Assembly (NCBI GenBank): GCA_037576215.1
Contig: JBANDB010000013.1
Coordinates: forward strand, 868,001 to 932,000
Direction: 5' to 3'
Length of the DNA: 64,000 nt
Origin: Armillaria gallica
Lineage: Eukaryota; Basidiomycota; Agaricomycetes; Agaricales; Physalacriaceae
A program made the translations under genes and the position numbers. The notes under the pieces are model-generated. The model did no database searches and was not told where the DNA came from. It saw only the letters and a program-made list of their open reading frames with translations. Shown here piece after piece: positions 33,593 to 44,944 of the stretch (position 1 is the stretch's first letter; each line of letters opens with the position of its first letter).

Positions 33593-36044
33593 TCACAAAC
33601 TGGATGGTGTAATAGTTGAATTCCAGTCACCGTCATCTTCTGCAAATACGATGGCGAAACCACTGAATACCCTATGAGTATGATTGTTCTCGAAGCTGAA
33701 TGTGAACTTACAGTTCCAAGTGCCAGTCGATGTGACTACAAACGATGGATCAGTACAAAGTAGACCACCCAGATTCAGCAACATACCAATGAAGAATCCA
33801 TGGCCCAGGGTTGTCAGTAGTCCAGCGGATGGTGACATTATCACCCGCTACGCCAAGGCTGACAACGTCGCGACGAACGGGATTATCGTAGTTGTACGTG
33901 TCACTTCCTGCAACACGAACGACATCGAAGTTATGCTGTCGAAAAATGGAACATCAGAGATCCGCTTTATAACACTTAGGAAATTGGACCATACGCCGTG
34001 TAGGTGGATGGGATGCTAGGTTCAACGTCAATTTTATGGATTCCCCACACGATGGACTTTTGAGACTCACTGGTCCGCCGGCAACACCAGCAGGAATCGA
34101 GACCTCAACGCTCGAGTCCTTTGGTAGGTAATAGATCGATTCACTTGGGAGGAGGCTTGATACATCTTCGGCACCACTCAAGATCTGGAGCAACACAGGC
34201 ACAGTTGGTGGTGTGTATGTTTCGCCGTTGACGGTGAATGTCAAATCAGTTGTCTGCGCCATGAGTTTGAGTACTGTTCAACCGAAGGTTATCGTTGAGG
34301 AACATACGAATGCCACAGCCAAGTTGAGCGCATTGTCGACACCTCCAGCGGTAGCGGTGCCAGGCTAAAATGAACCGTATCAGATAACGCTACAAGCGAG
34401 CTCAGCCAACACAAAACTGACCACCCCAAGATCTAGTGGCTATTATGCGAATTGGTGTGAGTCTTTCATTCCGCTGAAGAACAGATACATACCACAAGAT
34501 TGGACTCGTCAAGAGCATTCGTGCTTGTAACATCTGCATCTGCAGGGTTCGTCTCGTTGGCTCCGTTGTAGCGCAAAATAGCTGAGTTGATGTTATCCGT
34601 AAAGTCCTGAGTTCCCACACTAGGGTTGAATCGGATCCCTTGAAAGCGGAATCAATAGGAAGCCAAGAAGAAGATATTCAGTCCATACAATAATTGTCGA
34701 CTGTCTGATCTGCTGTCAACTACAAAAAGAAGGTAAACCATCTCGGGTTGTCTTATTGATTTGGAATCGAAGCTTACAACGAACGAATAACGCTGACCTG
34801 TCATGCTTTAAAATTAGCCTTTGTCGCAATAATAGATAGAAGCTAACGGACCGGCGAATATTTGGATCTCATCAACTGTGTATGCTTCATGATTAACACC
34901 ATCAACTTCGATAACGGTCCTAACCAAAACGTCAGTGACAATCATGTCCCAGAAAAAAATAGACTCGCATGTTATGATCCTCAATTTGGAAGACAAAGTT
35001 CGCATCACAAGCCATGTTGATCAAGCGGAACCGATATCTGATTGGAAGCCTCAGAGGGAAGTTTAAAGTGTGGCAATCAAATACATACCGTGTACCGGAA
35101 TCCACTGTGACCACTGCAAGGTCGCCAGATGTACCTTCCCAACTAGGCTTTGTTCGTCAACGATATACAAGACCAGCTTGAACGATGCACTTACACTCCC
35201 AGTCCATTGAAAAGACTCGAATCGGGGGTGCTGAGGACTGCTGAATACCACATCAAATTGAAGGAGGACAATTAAAACGTACGGGAGAGTCAACGTCTCC
35301 GCGAAGGAGTGATACCAATCAAACAGACTAAGGACGGTAGACTCTGGGACATTTCATGCACAACGTCAGTTAACATACACACTTGAATGGCTGCAGATTG
35401 ACTGACCATCGTCAACGTCGTACAGCGATGCGTGAGGATCGTTGTCGTCATAGATGATGAGGGGACCACGAATACCGTCACAATACTGTGTTTCTAGTAC
35501 CAACTCAGGTTCGAAGTTTCTAATAAGATCAGAGGGACTCACCCAGATGAGAATGGTACCAAAATGTACCAGCTTGACCGGTTGTCGGAAAACTGTACAG
35601 AAACGAATTCCCTTTGGCAATAGGACATTGAGAGACAAAGGCGACACCGTCTGCCCAGGTTGTGTTCGTCTGAAAGATTCCATGCCAATGCTATAAGACA
35701 CGCGTCAAAAATATGCCGTAAAATGTGATCACAGAGGCGTACCATCGAAGTACTTTGAAGAATATCATCATCATCCAAATTGTTGACTACGTTGATTTGA
35801 AGGTGTCTCCCTGAAAGTGCAAGCATTAGATGAGGAACGAAGGAGAACGTAGAACGCAGCCAACCGTAGTTGCGGTAATTAGCTCTCCAACAACCGATCC
35901 TCCCGCCACAGCGGCAGTTCGATTGTAACCATCCGGAGAGACGACGACATTAGAAATAATCAGGTCACCAGAAGTGCTGATAGTCGCGCGAGTCGCGACA
36001 ACATATAAAGCGACAGTAACAAGTGTTGAAAAGGATTGACGCAT
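33593..36044 (-). CDS. laccase (secreted multicopper oxidase)
   Basis: Laccases oxidise phenols and lignin fragments at a type 1 copper and reduce oxygen to water at a trinuclear cluster. The start [20 protein letters not shown] is a signal peptide. All four copper signatures are present across short exons: [15 protein letters not shown] (about 35646-35690), [16 protein letters not shown] (about 35470-35560), HPIHLHG (33995-34015, followed after an intron by [10 protein letters not shown]) and [16 protein letters not shown] (about 33650-33820). Also seen are [16 protein letters not shown] and [13 protein letters not shown]. At least ten short introns were traced with GT-AG ends. The first intron (about 35838-35900) could not be resolved: every reasonable donor leaves exon 1 one base short. 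C-terminus at TGA 33593. It sits beside a P450 and an AsaB-like gene. Confidence 0.9.
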
Positions 36045-38096
36045 AGCGAGAAATCAATGAGAGTAGAGGTAGATAACGACTGAGTGTGACTATAACACAC
36101 AATCCTGAATGATGAATTGAAGGGAGACTCTTGCTCCATTTTATACAGCGACGCGGATGCCGACATTCGTGCAGTGCAATTTGTTGAAGAACACAGAACG
36201 CGAACGTCGGAAGACCTAGACGGCTTTGTCTGATGAAGAAAAAGGTACACCATATGGCATAGAAGACGTACTTCGCTGGGGAATCGGTAGATAATTTCAT
36301 GATCCAAAACTCGATCTGATCTGTTAGGACCCTGTGAAATTGATACCGCTTAAGTGAACATCAAAACAGTAACAGAGCGGCCAAAATGCTGCGCACACAA
36401 TTTATTCGCTCAGAGTTGTCATGAATGGACAGTGCCCCAAAGGTGACGTCGGAGGTATAGCTGAGGCGTACGTATACTATCCAAGACGCGGAGAACTGCG
36501 CTTCGTGCATATCTTCGCCAAAGGGCCATAAGAAGAAGGTAATTTGGATGCCCTTGGCCACTAAAGAAGCAAGCAACTCACCCAGGTCATCTCAACAGCA
36601 TAGTTCCTGAGTAGATACCGGTGAGCGCATTCCTGTAAGATCGCAGGGGAGCGCCGCTTTGAGACTCCGATAATTGTTTGACCTAAGTGCTGCGCAGGCG
36701 TAAGTCGCTCGCCCGAGAGCAACTGAATGCTAGAGTTTAATAATAGAAAGTTACGCAGCCGGAGGTGTGTTAGACGCGTAGACGTTGAATTGTTTTAGCC
36801 ACACCTCCGTCTAGTTCTAACGACCACATCAGAATTTTCTGAGAAAAACTCTGACTGCCGATTGCAGAGGCCGTCTGCGCAGGTTTCTAACCGAAAGTAA
36901 ATCGCAAAATGCCCTGCAAAGAGACTGGATCCAGTACTACGTCGAATACACCCAGTCAGTTATGGTCCATTGATCGCACAAATAATTCACGTACGGGCAG
37001 AGTAGGAGAGCGCTCATGTAGTATACTCATTCAGAGATCCGAAAGTCGGCCTAGAGGCTTGATAAGAAATTCGGCAATTAAGCCCAGCCGTTATCCTTCA
37101 GACCATGGCAGTATGGTCGATACACACGATACGAATTGGAGGGCGGAAGTTCATTAGCGGGAAAGTGTGGTTCAAGACCGTTCTTCAGGTGCCAGCGAAA
37201 AAACGGCGCCGCTCTAACTTTCGGATGACGGCTGTCTATTGGGAAAAGGGGAAAGCGCAGCTGTATGAGTACTTTCTCGGATGCAGAATCTAGATCCCGA
37301 TGGTGTGAGAATGTGGAACTACGGATTTGGGCAAAATATTAACCACAAAGGCTCAGGATCGTTCTTGACAAAGGAGGGCCATATTCACTCATCTTGAAAC
37401 AGTAAGTAATATTCACTCATCGGAGCCTTGAGCCGGGTCAGGCGCATCGCTGGTCGTGAGAGTCACCTTGTTAAGCAGTCGTGACGAGTAGACAAGATGC
37501 CGAGGATCGTTGTGAGCAAACGGCGCTCGGTCATTGGTCCAGACTCCAAAGCTATGTAAAAATCGCAGACTATCCATTCTCAGCTTAACATGGACGATAA
37601 TCATTAACCTTGTTCAGTCCTAGTACCAAAACTGGACTCACAGATCGCCTAATATGCATCAAGTTTCCAGCGCCAGATTGAGCTGCCTAGAATTGGCTAC
37701 CATATCACGTCACGAAAAATGAATCAATACCATCTTACTACAAACATTCTTCGACATCATTCAAGAAAGGCATCGCTAAGACCTACTTGCATGTGATGGT
37801 GGCGGCCGCAAATACCCCTCAGAACAAGGTATACTTCCGTTGGCCAACCAGGCACTGCGGTGAGTCGATGGAACTGTCCGAGGATTAGCTCTTCAATTGA
37901 CCCAACTACGCCAAAGCTTCAAGTCTTCGCAGAATGCTTAGCTGCGGAGATATCTTTGACTTTAAGCTTCATTTGAGATGCATCTCAGAGGAGTGAATTG
38001 TGCGCCGTTGCGGCGCAGTCGGCTCTCAAGATGTCGGTCCGGTTCGAAGCACCATTACTTGGGTCCAGGAATAGTTTCAAAGTTATGAGTACCTGC
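36045..38096. other. 2-kb intergenic stretch
   Basis: The left part would be the laccase promoter. A short inverted repeat (ggaggtgtg near 36759 and cacacctcc near 36800) is visible. Small open frames at 36909-37157 and 37105-37293 (basic, PAKKRRRSNFRM) have no recognised domain. Confidence 0.4.
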
Positions 38097-40713
38097 TCAA
38101 ATACATAAAGGACTCAGGTTCGTTTCAACCTCCTCAACGGCGCTGGCCTCCTTCATATCGATCCATAAGCCACCCTGAAGAAGTATTCAACAAGGTCAGG
38201 TATCGAATCCAGAGGGAGACACAAGAAAGAACTCACATAACTGAAGAGCGTCAGGTGAGTCTTGAGCATGACCTTCTCTCTCGCCTTCATACCACTTTCC
38301 TCTTTCCAACTTGGCGGCGGCCGGCATTCTGAAGGCTGCGCTTCCGTGTTCAACCTGATCTCGGAGAAACTCTGGAGTAGTCGCACGAGGAAGAATGAAA
38401 CTTCATGATACGCAAACTAGAAGATAATCAGAAATAGTTGAGGGAACTACGACGGGGGCATACTTGTTGGCCTAGACATATCCGGGGACCTGCATTGAAC
38501 GGTAGGAAAATGAACGGATTTCCAGTTTGGTATCGTTGCACTCTGTCGTCGAGGAATCGGTCCGGATCAAACGATTGAGCATCAGGACCCCAAAGGTCCT
38601 CGCGACGGTGCATCAAAAAGACGCTGTATACAATCCTACCAGTCATCAGGTCGAGTGATGACAGAAACGCAACTCTCGGACGCACCTCGCTTTTGGAGGA
38701 TGTAATAGTCCTGGCCGCCGGGAGTCTTAGAGCGCCAAACGGCACCATTTTTACAAGCTCTATAATGGTCATCAGTTTCAGTTTCGCAAAAGGATACATA
38801 CGAAGTGTCAAAACTTGCCTAGCGTTCAACGGTCTATATATTTTCATTCAGCAACAAGTCGTCAATCTAACGTGAGATTCACTTACACAGGTGGGTACAA
38901 CCGCAGCGTTTCTGTCAGACGGGTCGTCATTATGCCTGATCCACTCCACGCAATTCTCACGCACCATTGATCACAGCACGGAGGTACTTCATGTCCCGAA
39001 AATCGTTGTAGGAGGGTCTGTTCGTCGTGCCTACTTTCCCAAGGATTTCGTTGCGAAGACGACGGAGGACATCAGGATGCTGCGAAAGCATATACACAAC
39101 AAACGTCAAAGTGGCGGCAGTCTACGAGCGCGTGGACATCAGAGGAGGCGCTGAACGAACAGACCGAGGTACTAACAGTATCACGGCCGGCGACACCTAG
39201 ATTCATGATCTCATCTCGAAGAACGTTCTGGTCTAATTCACAAGTTAGGTTCGCATCGCGTCAGGGAACGGAAAGCTTGCCGTCTGTGTAACAAACCAGA
39301 TGGTCCAGTAAAGTCTCCCCCTCTTGCACCTCCCTCGTCTTACCCGCGCCGATCTGCTCTTTACCTGCACCACCCGCCGCTTCCGCGAGTATAGGATCCA
39401 GAAATTTTCTCACAGTGATCATCTTCGCCTTCGTCCTATCAGTCCAGAACTCAAAAAGCGGCCAATAACCCGCGAACCGCGTACGAAGCGCAGTCTCTAG
39501 CTGCGCCTCTCCAAACGCACGCGCAAACTCATCACTGGCGGACTCTTTGTCAGACAGAGATGACGGAGCATAGAAAGGGTACGGCAAGGACGCAGAAAGG
39601 GACCGTACGTCCTTGCCGAACAAAAATTCCGTAGCCGAATCAAGCGTGAATCGGCCCACGAGATCCTGGAAATCAACCGGATATCCTTCCTTGAAGCGTG
39701 CCTTCATAAGCTTGAGCGCATCATCAGCGTGTCTGTCAAAGATATCAAAGTGACTGATCCTGTCTTTGCTGAAGAACGGCCGCGTAATAGATCGGTGGAA
39801 TCTGTCCGGGTTAGACGGTTAGTTCTCCATGCGTCTAGAGAAGGTACAGCCTACTTCCACATATCACCTAAAGGAAACCGAACCCAAATTAATCACGAAA
39901 GGCTGTACGTTGCAACGTGCGCTGCGCTTACCGTCGGAGGCGAAAACTCCAGTCCTAACAACGAATGAAAGTTGTCGCAAAGGGTGGGTCCTAGAATAGA
40001 AACAGGTTTAGCTCAGGCTTCTTGGCTGTACATTCGGTACCGCAGACCTTTTTCGAACTAGGCACAGATGTCAGTCAATCAATTAACACAAACTATTGTT
40101 GGCACAAGGAACATACTTTATCAAACTGCGTGGCGAGGACCGCCTATCGAAAGGATGATATCACAAATTAAGCACCAAAAATACCACAATTGAATGATAC
40201 CTTTATGTATTCTGGCTCCGTCGTGAGGATCTATGACTGTATTTTAAGAGGATACGCAGTCTAGGATCGAGATGTACTAACCCGATCCTTGAAGAGAATT
40301 CTCATGTTGACCGTGTTCCCGATACGGCTGAAAATATCACTCAACCCATCCCCTTCAGTGAATATATTAGGTCAATCTTGCTATCAGGCGAAGAAAAGCA
40401 GCTCACCAGGATATCCTGATTTGAATGCTTTAATCAAAGCCAGCAGCGAGAACACGCCACCTAGGCTTGGGTCGCCAATCCTTGGAGGTATAACGGCTCC
40501 AAGTTTCCTCGCGGAGCGGCTGTTAATGAAATCCATGCACTGGACCTGAATCATGAGGCTCAACGGGAAGCTCAGCGCGTAACAGATGAAGCGGGCCCAT
40601 CTCGGCCACGCGACTTCGAAGACGGTCAAAAGGGCGTATACCACCCCGGGAGGAAAGAAAAAGTAAGGGAGATGCTGAGCGAGGTAAACAATACCTGGTG
40701 GGAGGTTGGCCAT
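38097..40713 (-). CDS. cytochrome P450, CYP63-like
   Basis: A membrane-anchored heme monooxygenase; CYP63 enzymes of white-rot fungi oxidise alkanes, fatty acids and xenobiotics. The start at 40713 ([20 protein letters not shown]) gives the hydrophobic anchor and CYP63-type leader. Diagnostic parts: GVAGRDT of the I-helix (about 39195), then after an intron [24 protein letters not shown] of the K-helix (38901-38913); [26 protein letters not shown]; and the heme ligand loop [11 protein letters not shown] (38469-38504). The C-terminus (LTLFSY, then [11 protein letters not shown] after an intron) ends at TGA 38097. There are many short introns, including a 10-nt micro-exon (40048-40057). No frame lesions were found. 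A TATA box lies at 40751-40760. Subfamily assignment is from remembered features. Confidence 0.87.
40048..40057 (-). other. 10-nt micro-exon in the P450 gene
   Basis: TTCGAAAAAG is flanked by CCTAG upstream and GTCTGC downstream. Including it gives [14 protein letters not shown], as expected for CYP63 proteins; skipping it breaks the frame. Confidence 0.7.
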
Positions 40714-40747
40714 CACAACGATTGTGTGGTCGTGACGAGTGAACGCT

Positions 40748-40762
40748 TTCCTTTATATACGT
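40748..40762 (-). promoter_or_regulatory. TATA box of the P450 gene
   Basis: Minus-strand GTATATAAAGG about 40 bp before the chosen ATG at 40713 is a canonical TATA element, in line with an inducible gene. Confidence 0.55.
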
Positions 40763-41035
40763 TGCAGATAAATGAACATTCATTACGAGGCGGCCCCAAT
40801 GCATTTCATACGGAGCCAAGAATTGCTTTTCATAACTCCAAGACTTGCTAGAATGTATAGTACCATGACACTACACACAAAACTACCTGTAGGCACCGAA
40901 CTTAGTGCATTTATTAGTCCTTTTTGAATTTCTGAAACGGTCTATATTACACTCACACGACGAAGGCATGGGAGTTACTCGATGGGGGTGAGCCAGATGT
41001 GAAGGCCCTGAGCAGACTAGAGCGGGAAAAGCGGA

Positions 41036-42358
41036 CTAGCCGGCTGCTTGGGTCCTCTCCAGCATCTTGTTTACCACGACTCTCCCGGCAGGAGGGTGCG
41101 CTGGGTCCGTCAAGCGATTTTCCTTCATCTTCATCAACAAATTTGACAGGAAAGCAGGCGTGATACGATGATCGTCCGCAGCCTCAGACAGTGGGGTCCC
41201 ACTGCTCCTGCTCCTGCTCGCGCTTCCGCTCGCGGCACTCAGCGGTGACTGACGCGAAGAGGCAGACGCATCAGGGAGGCTATCATCTTTGTAACGATCC
41301 CAGAGAGCATAGAGCGCGATGATCTCTTGGGAGATTGTGGCAATCAATGGGAGCGAAACATTCAATTCAGCGAGGAATGTGACGGGATCCTGATGTTTCT
41401 TTGATTCGGTTGCATTTCGGGACGACCGACGCGGATGTGGAGCTGTAGAACTAGGAGGCTGGAGCAGGGTCGAGAGATTGTCCCGCGAGGGCTGGTGAAA
41501 CACTTGCGTCAGATAAATGGCAGCAATGGCAATGAGATGTGGGGGGTAAAGCAGACAGAGAGTTCCTCGGTACGTGTCGTTGATGATATGCCACGCCATT
41601 TGCAAGGCCGCCTCGGACATCTCGAGCTTGTCCTCGCTTGAGCCCCAGTAACGTTGGCCTTCATCAGCGCTGACTCCAACGCCGAGCTCCCCTGCTTCGG
41701 TCTCGTCGTCCTCATCGGTGCTCGACTCCTTCTTGCAGAGTGCCATGAGGGTGCGATATGGATGGAACACTGTCAAGTCGCATTCTAGATCATCGACTAG
41801 ATAGAACTCCATCTCGCCAAGCTTGGAATTGTCGGAGGGGAAATGCCTGACATTATATTGGTCTGCAGAGCCGTGAACACGGCATACTCGAAAACAGAAA
41901 AGGACCTTACGACTGAACAACGTGCGCGACTCTGCAACGACATTCTTGATGTGCACGGGAGATTCTTCAGCCTTGGCGGCAACATAACAACATGCAGCGA
42001 TGACGAGGAACGGATCCGTTTCACAGTATGCATTCTTGAGATAAAACCGCCGGAAGAATACAGTGGCAGTCGCAATGGCCCTCTGCCGCAGCTGCAATTT
42101 TCTGCCCAATTTCGCGATGGCTGGAATTTCGTGAGCCCCATGGCACAGCAGATGCCGAAATCACGCACCGTTCGCGAAATAGATATCCAGAAATTCGAGA
42201 TGCTCCGGGTCGTCGACATACTGGAGGTCATCGGCCCTCGCTTGCTTGAGGGTCGCACGGTCGGTAATCCATCTTTTGCTGCAGAATGAGATAACGAGCA
42301 CGGTAGTCGTGAAAGGGCGGCCTCACTAGTGGGAGCTGGCCCAAAAGTCGGTTGCCAT
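41036..42358 (-). CDS. SSN8: cyclin C (SSN8-type RNA polymerase II holoenzyme cyclin)
   Basis: The regulatory cyclin partner of the CDK8 kinase in the Mediator kinase module. Exons 42358-42327, 42278-42169, 42120-41911 and 41862-41036 join in phase to 1179 nt, 392 aa. The N-terminus [19 protein letters not shown] is the hallmark of cyclin C, followed by the cyclin box with [39 protein letters not shown] and [20 protein letters not shown]. The C-terminal third has an acidic insert ([14 protein letters not shown]) and a Ser-rich stretch ([12 protein letters not shown]) absent from short animal forms but usual in fungi. A 149-bp gap separates it from the divergent malate dehydrogenase gene. Confidence 0.92.
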
Positions 42359-42507
42359 TGCGGTCGGCAATGACGATGGTGGGAAGAGATGAAATAAGTA
42401 ACGGGGTCCCGGACCCCTCCGCACCCGGTGCTCGTGACGTATCCTTCCCGAGGTCGAGATTTTGTTTTCTACCCTCCTGGTCTTTTACCACCATCATCCC
42501 TCTCAGA
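42359..42507. promoter_or_regulatory. bidirectional promoter region between cyclin C and malate dehydrogenase
   Basis: Only 149 bp separate the two start codons, so both genes must share control sequence. It contains a GTGACGTA element (42434-42441), which resembles a CRE/ATF-type site, and a pyrimidine-rich tract before the malate dehydrogenase ATG. No TATA box is evident, as is usual for housekeeping genes. Confidence 0.6.
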
Positions 42508-43792
42508 ATGTTTTCTCGATCTGCTGCTCGTGCCCTGGCGACGCCGTCTACCCGCCAATTCTCCTCGTCTTCGGCCCGTCACACCAAGGTTGCTGTTCTC
42601 GGAGCTGGTGGAGGCATTGGGCAGCCCTTGTCTCTTCTCCTGAAGAGCAATCCCTTGGTTTCTTCTCTCAACTTGTATGATATTCGTGGCGCTCCTGGTG
42701 TAGCTGCAGATGTCAGCCACGTCGACACTGCCAGTGAAGTAGGCATCCGTCTACTTGCTACCGTGTCGCGTCACGACTGACCATCTTCTGCAGGTCAAGG
42801 GCTACGAAGCAGACAAGTTGGACGAGGCCCTGGATGGCGTTGAGGTCGTCGTTATTCCCGCCGGTGTACCCCGCAAGGTCAGTATTTCCATTGCCTTACT
42901 GTTCATTGAATGCTGACTGATCGGACTAGCCTGGCGTAAGTCGCGATGATCTATTTCCTGCATTAACCGCTCTAACACCACCGTTAGATGACCCGTGATG
43001 ATTTGTTCAACGTATGTTTCTTTATTTCTCAGGATGGACCCTCGTGACTAGAACATGCATTTTTAGACCAATGCTTCCATCGTCCGTGACCTTGCGACGG
43101 CAGTTGGACGTGTGTCCCCCAAGGCCCACATCCTCGTCATTTCCAACCCTGTCAACTCGACCGTCCCCATTGTTGCCAAAACCTTGGAAAAATTGGGCGT
43201 CTTCGACCCCGCACACCTATTCGGTGTTACCACCCTTGATGTCGTTCGCGCCGCTCGGTTCACAGCCGGTATTGCGGGCGTCAAGCCATCGGACTCAGTC
43301 ATCACTGTCGTCGGTGGACATAGTGGTCCCACCATTGTTCCTCTCCTCTCACAGTCGAACTACGGTAAGGCCATCAAGGGTGAGGTTTACGAGAAGCTCG
43401 TGCATCGGATTCAGTTCGGCGGTGATGAAGTCGTAAAGGCTAAAGATGGTGCTGGAAGCGCTACCCTGTCCATGGCCTACGCCGGTGCCAAGTTCACGGA
43501 TGCTCTCCTCCGTGGCTTGAGCGGTGAAAAGGGTGTCGTTACGCCTACCTTCGTCAAGAGCCCTCTGTTCGAGAGCGAAGGAATCGACTTCTTCTCTTCT
43601 AACGTCGAGCTTGGCGTAAGTTGAACGTATTGATCCGTAGTTCTGTTTGCTAAAACCTGGCCTATTTAGACGAACGGTGTTGAGAAGATCCACCCCATTG
43701 GCCCTCTGTCCCCCGAAGAGGAGAAACTGCTTGCCGCTTGCTTGCCCGACCTCAAGAAGAACATCGAGAAGGGCAGGGCTTTTGTCGCTTAG
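42508..43792 (+). CDS. MDH1: malate dehydrogenase, mitochondrial
   Basis: NAD-dependent conversion of malate to oxaloacetate in the TCA cycle. Six exons (42508-42738, 42794-42877, 42930-42935, 42988-43011, 43067-43615, 43670-43792) give 338 aa. The N-terminus [20 protein letters not shown] is a basic, Ser/Arg-rich mitochondrial presequence. It then has the NAD-binding glycine loop [19 protein letters not shown], the substrate-binding arginines in [40 protein letters not shown] and the catalytic histidine in [13 protein letters not shown]. Exon 3 is only six bases (CCTGGC, coding PG). No lesion found. It is a housekeeping anchor in an otherwise accessory region. Confidence 0.96.
42930..42935 (+). 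other. 6-nt micro-exon in the malate dehydrogenase gene
   Basis: CCTGGC lies between an acceptor (ggactag) and a donor (gtaagt) and restores the invariant PRKPGMTRDDLF active-site motif. Skipping it would delete two conserved residues. Confidence 0.85.
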
Positions 43793-44944
43793 AAGTACAC
43801 ATACGACAGGACATGTAGACTTCGACATTAAAAACGGATTTTTCTCATCTTGATTGTAAGGCCTGATTGCTGATGCGAGAACACGGTCAGCCCAAGAGCG
43901 TACTTTTCTGATCATGATCGAGGGTGTGGCGGCTTCAATTGCTTTGTATTTCCGAGGAAGTGTCGCTTGCAATTCACTGCGGAACGTCAAAGCTTGACCT
44001 TTGTCACATCGGAAGGAGATCGCGCAGCTCGAATGCGGGAAGAGAAGTTCCATCCTCCCCTGGATAGGTCGGTGGTATGTCGCTCACCTTTCGCCCCGGA
44101 GTAGAGTCAACATACATCTAAGAGCGCATTAGGCTCGCGCATCTCACTGTCAGGTGCTCATTCGTTCCGGTGAATAGTGGAGCTTGGTTTCATGTTATCA
44201 CGATCAAAAAGGCCTGTCAGGATTGGCGTCGCCCATCGTTGGAGAGAATCGGAAGGTCGTCCTGATAGCTATCTATTCTATTCACCGCCGGTGATATATG
44301 CATCGACATTAACTGTCTTCCAAGTCAATCCCGGCGCTCATTTCCGAAATGCCTGCGGTCACCTTCATGCAGCGAAAGGAAAAGGTCTCGCGTCGGTGTT
44401 GCATATCTGAGTTTCCGACTGGAGTACGCCTCCCTCTTGCAAGATCCAATCGGGACCAGGGGGAATTCGTCTTATCATCGCTGGCTGTCGAACAAGCGGC
44501 GTACAAACCGGCTTCTAGTCATCATTCGGTCTTCCCTCATGCTCCCAGTGCCTCTGAAGAAGAGATATATGGATGAGATTCTTAAGTTTGCACATGTATC
44601 TGTCCGGTATTCGAACCTCCCGGCCCTGGAAATGAAGTGAAGGGAAGTGTGCGTACACTGAAGAGTGAACAGATTGTTTCGAGACCTCCAATAAGGATGG
44701 GGGCCGGTCTTCTTGCTCGTGCCGAGAAGCCATTTTAGCCGTAAAAATGTTACTTTGTCGGGGTATGAATATTCGTGCTGCCGGATGCACGCCGACACGG
44801 CTCCGATCACTCCAAAAATAGCACACATTATATACGCATCCACATTCAAAAGCGGAACTTGATCATCACCTAAAAGGCACCGCCGAATAAAATAGGTATA
44901 AATGTATGAAATAACTCTCTCTGATCTTTTCCACGTTCCTTACT
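43793..44944. other. intergenic, nothing recognised
   Basis: The right end would be the promoter of the epoxide hydrolase gene (gtataaatg near 44897). Open frames here are short and unsupported. Confidence 0.45.

Noticed and set aside
41843..42289. 148-codon plus-strand frame opposite cyclin C
   Set aside because: The minus strand shows a complete cyclin C with correct phases; the plus frame is its shadow.
43349..44053. 234-codon open frame antisense to malate dehydrogenase
   Set aside because: It lies opposite the well-conserved coding exons of malate dehydrogenase and its composition follows from that codon usage; no domain or promoter.
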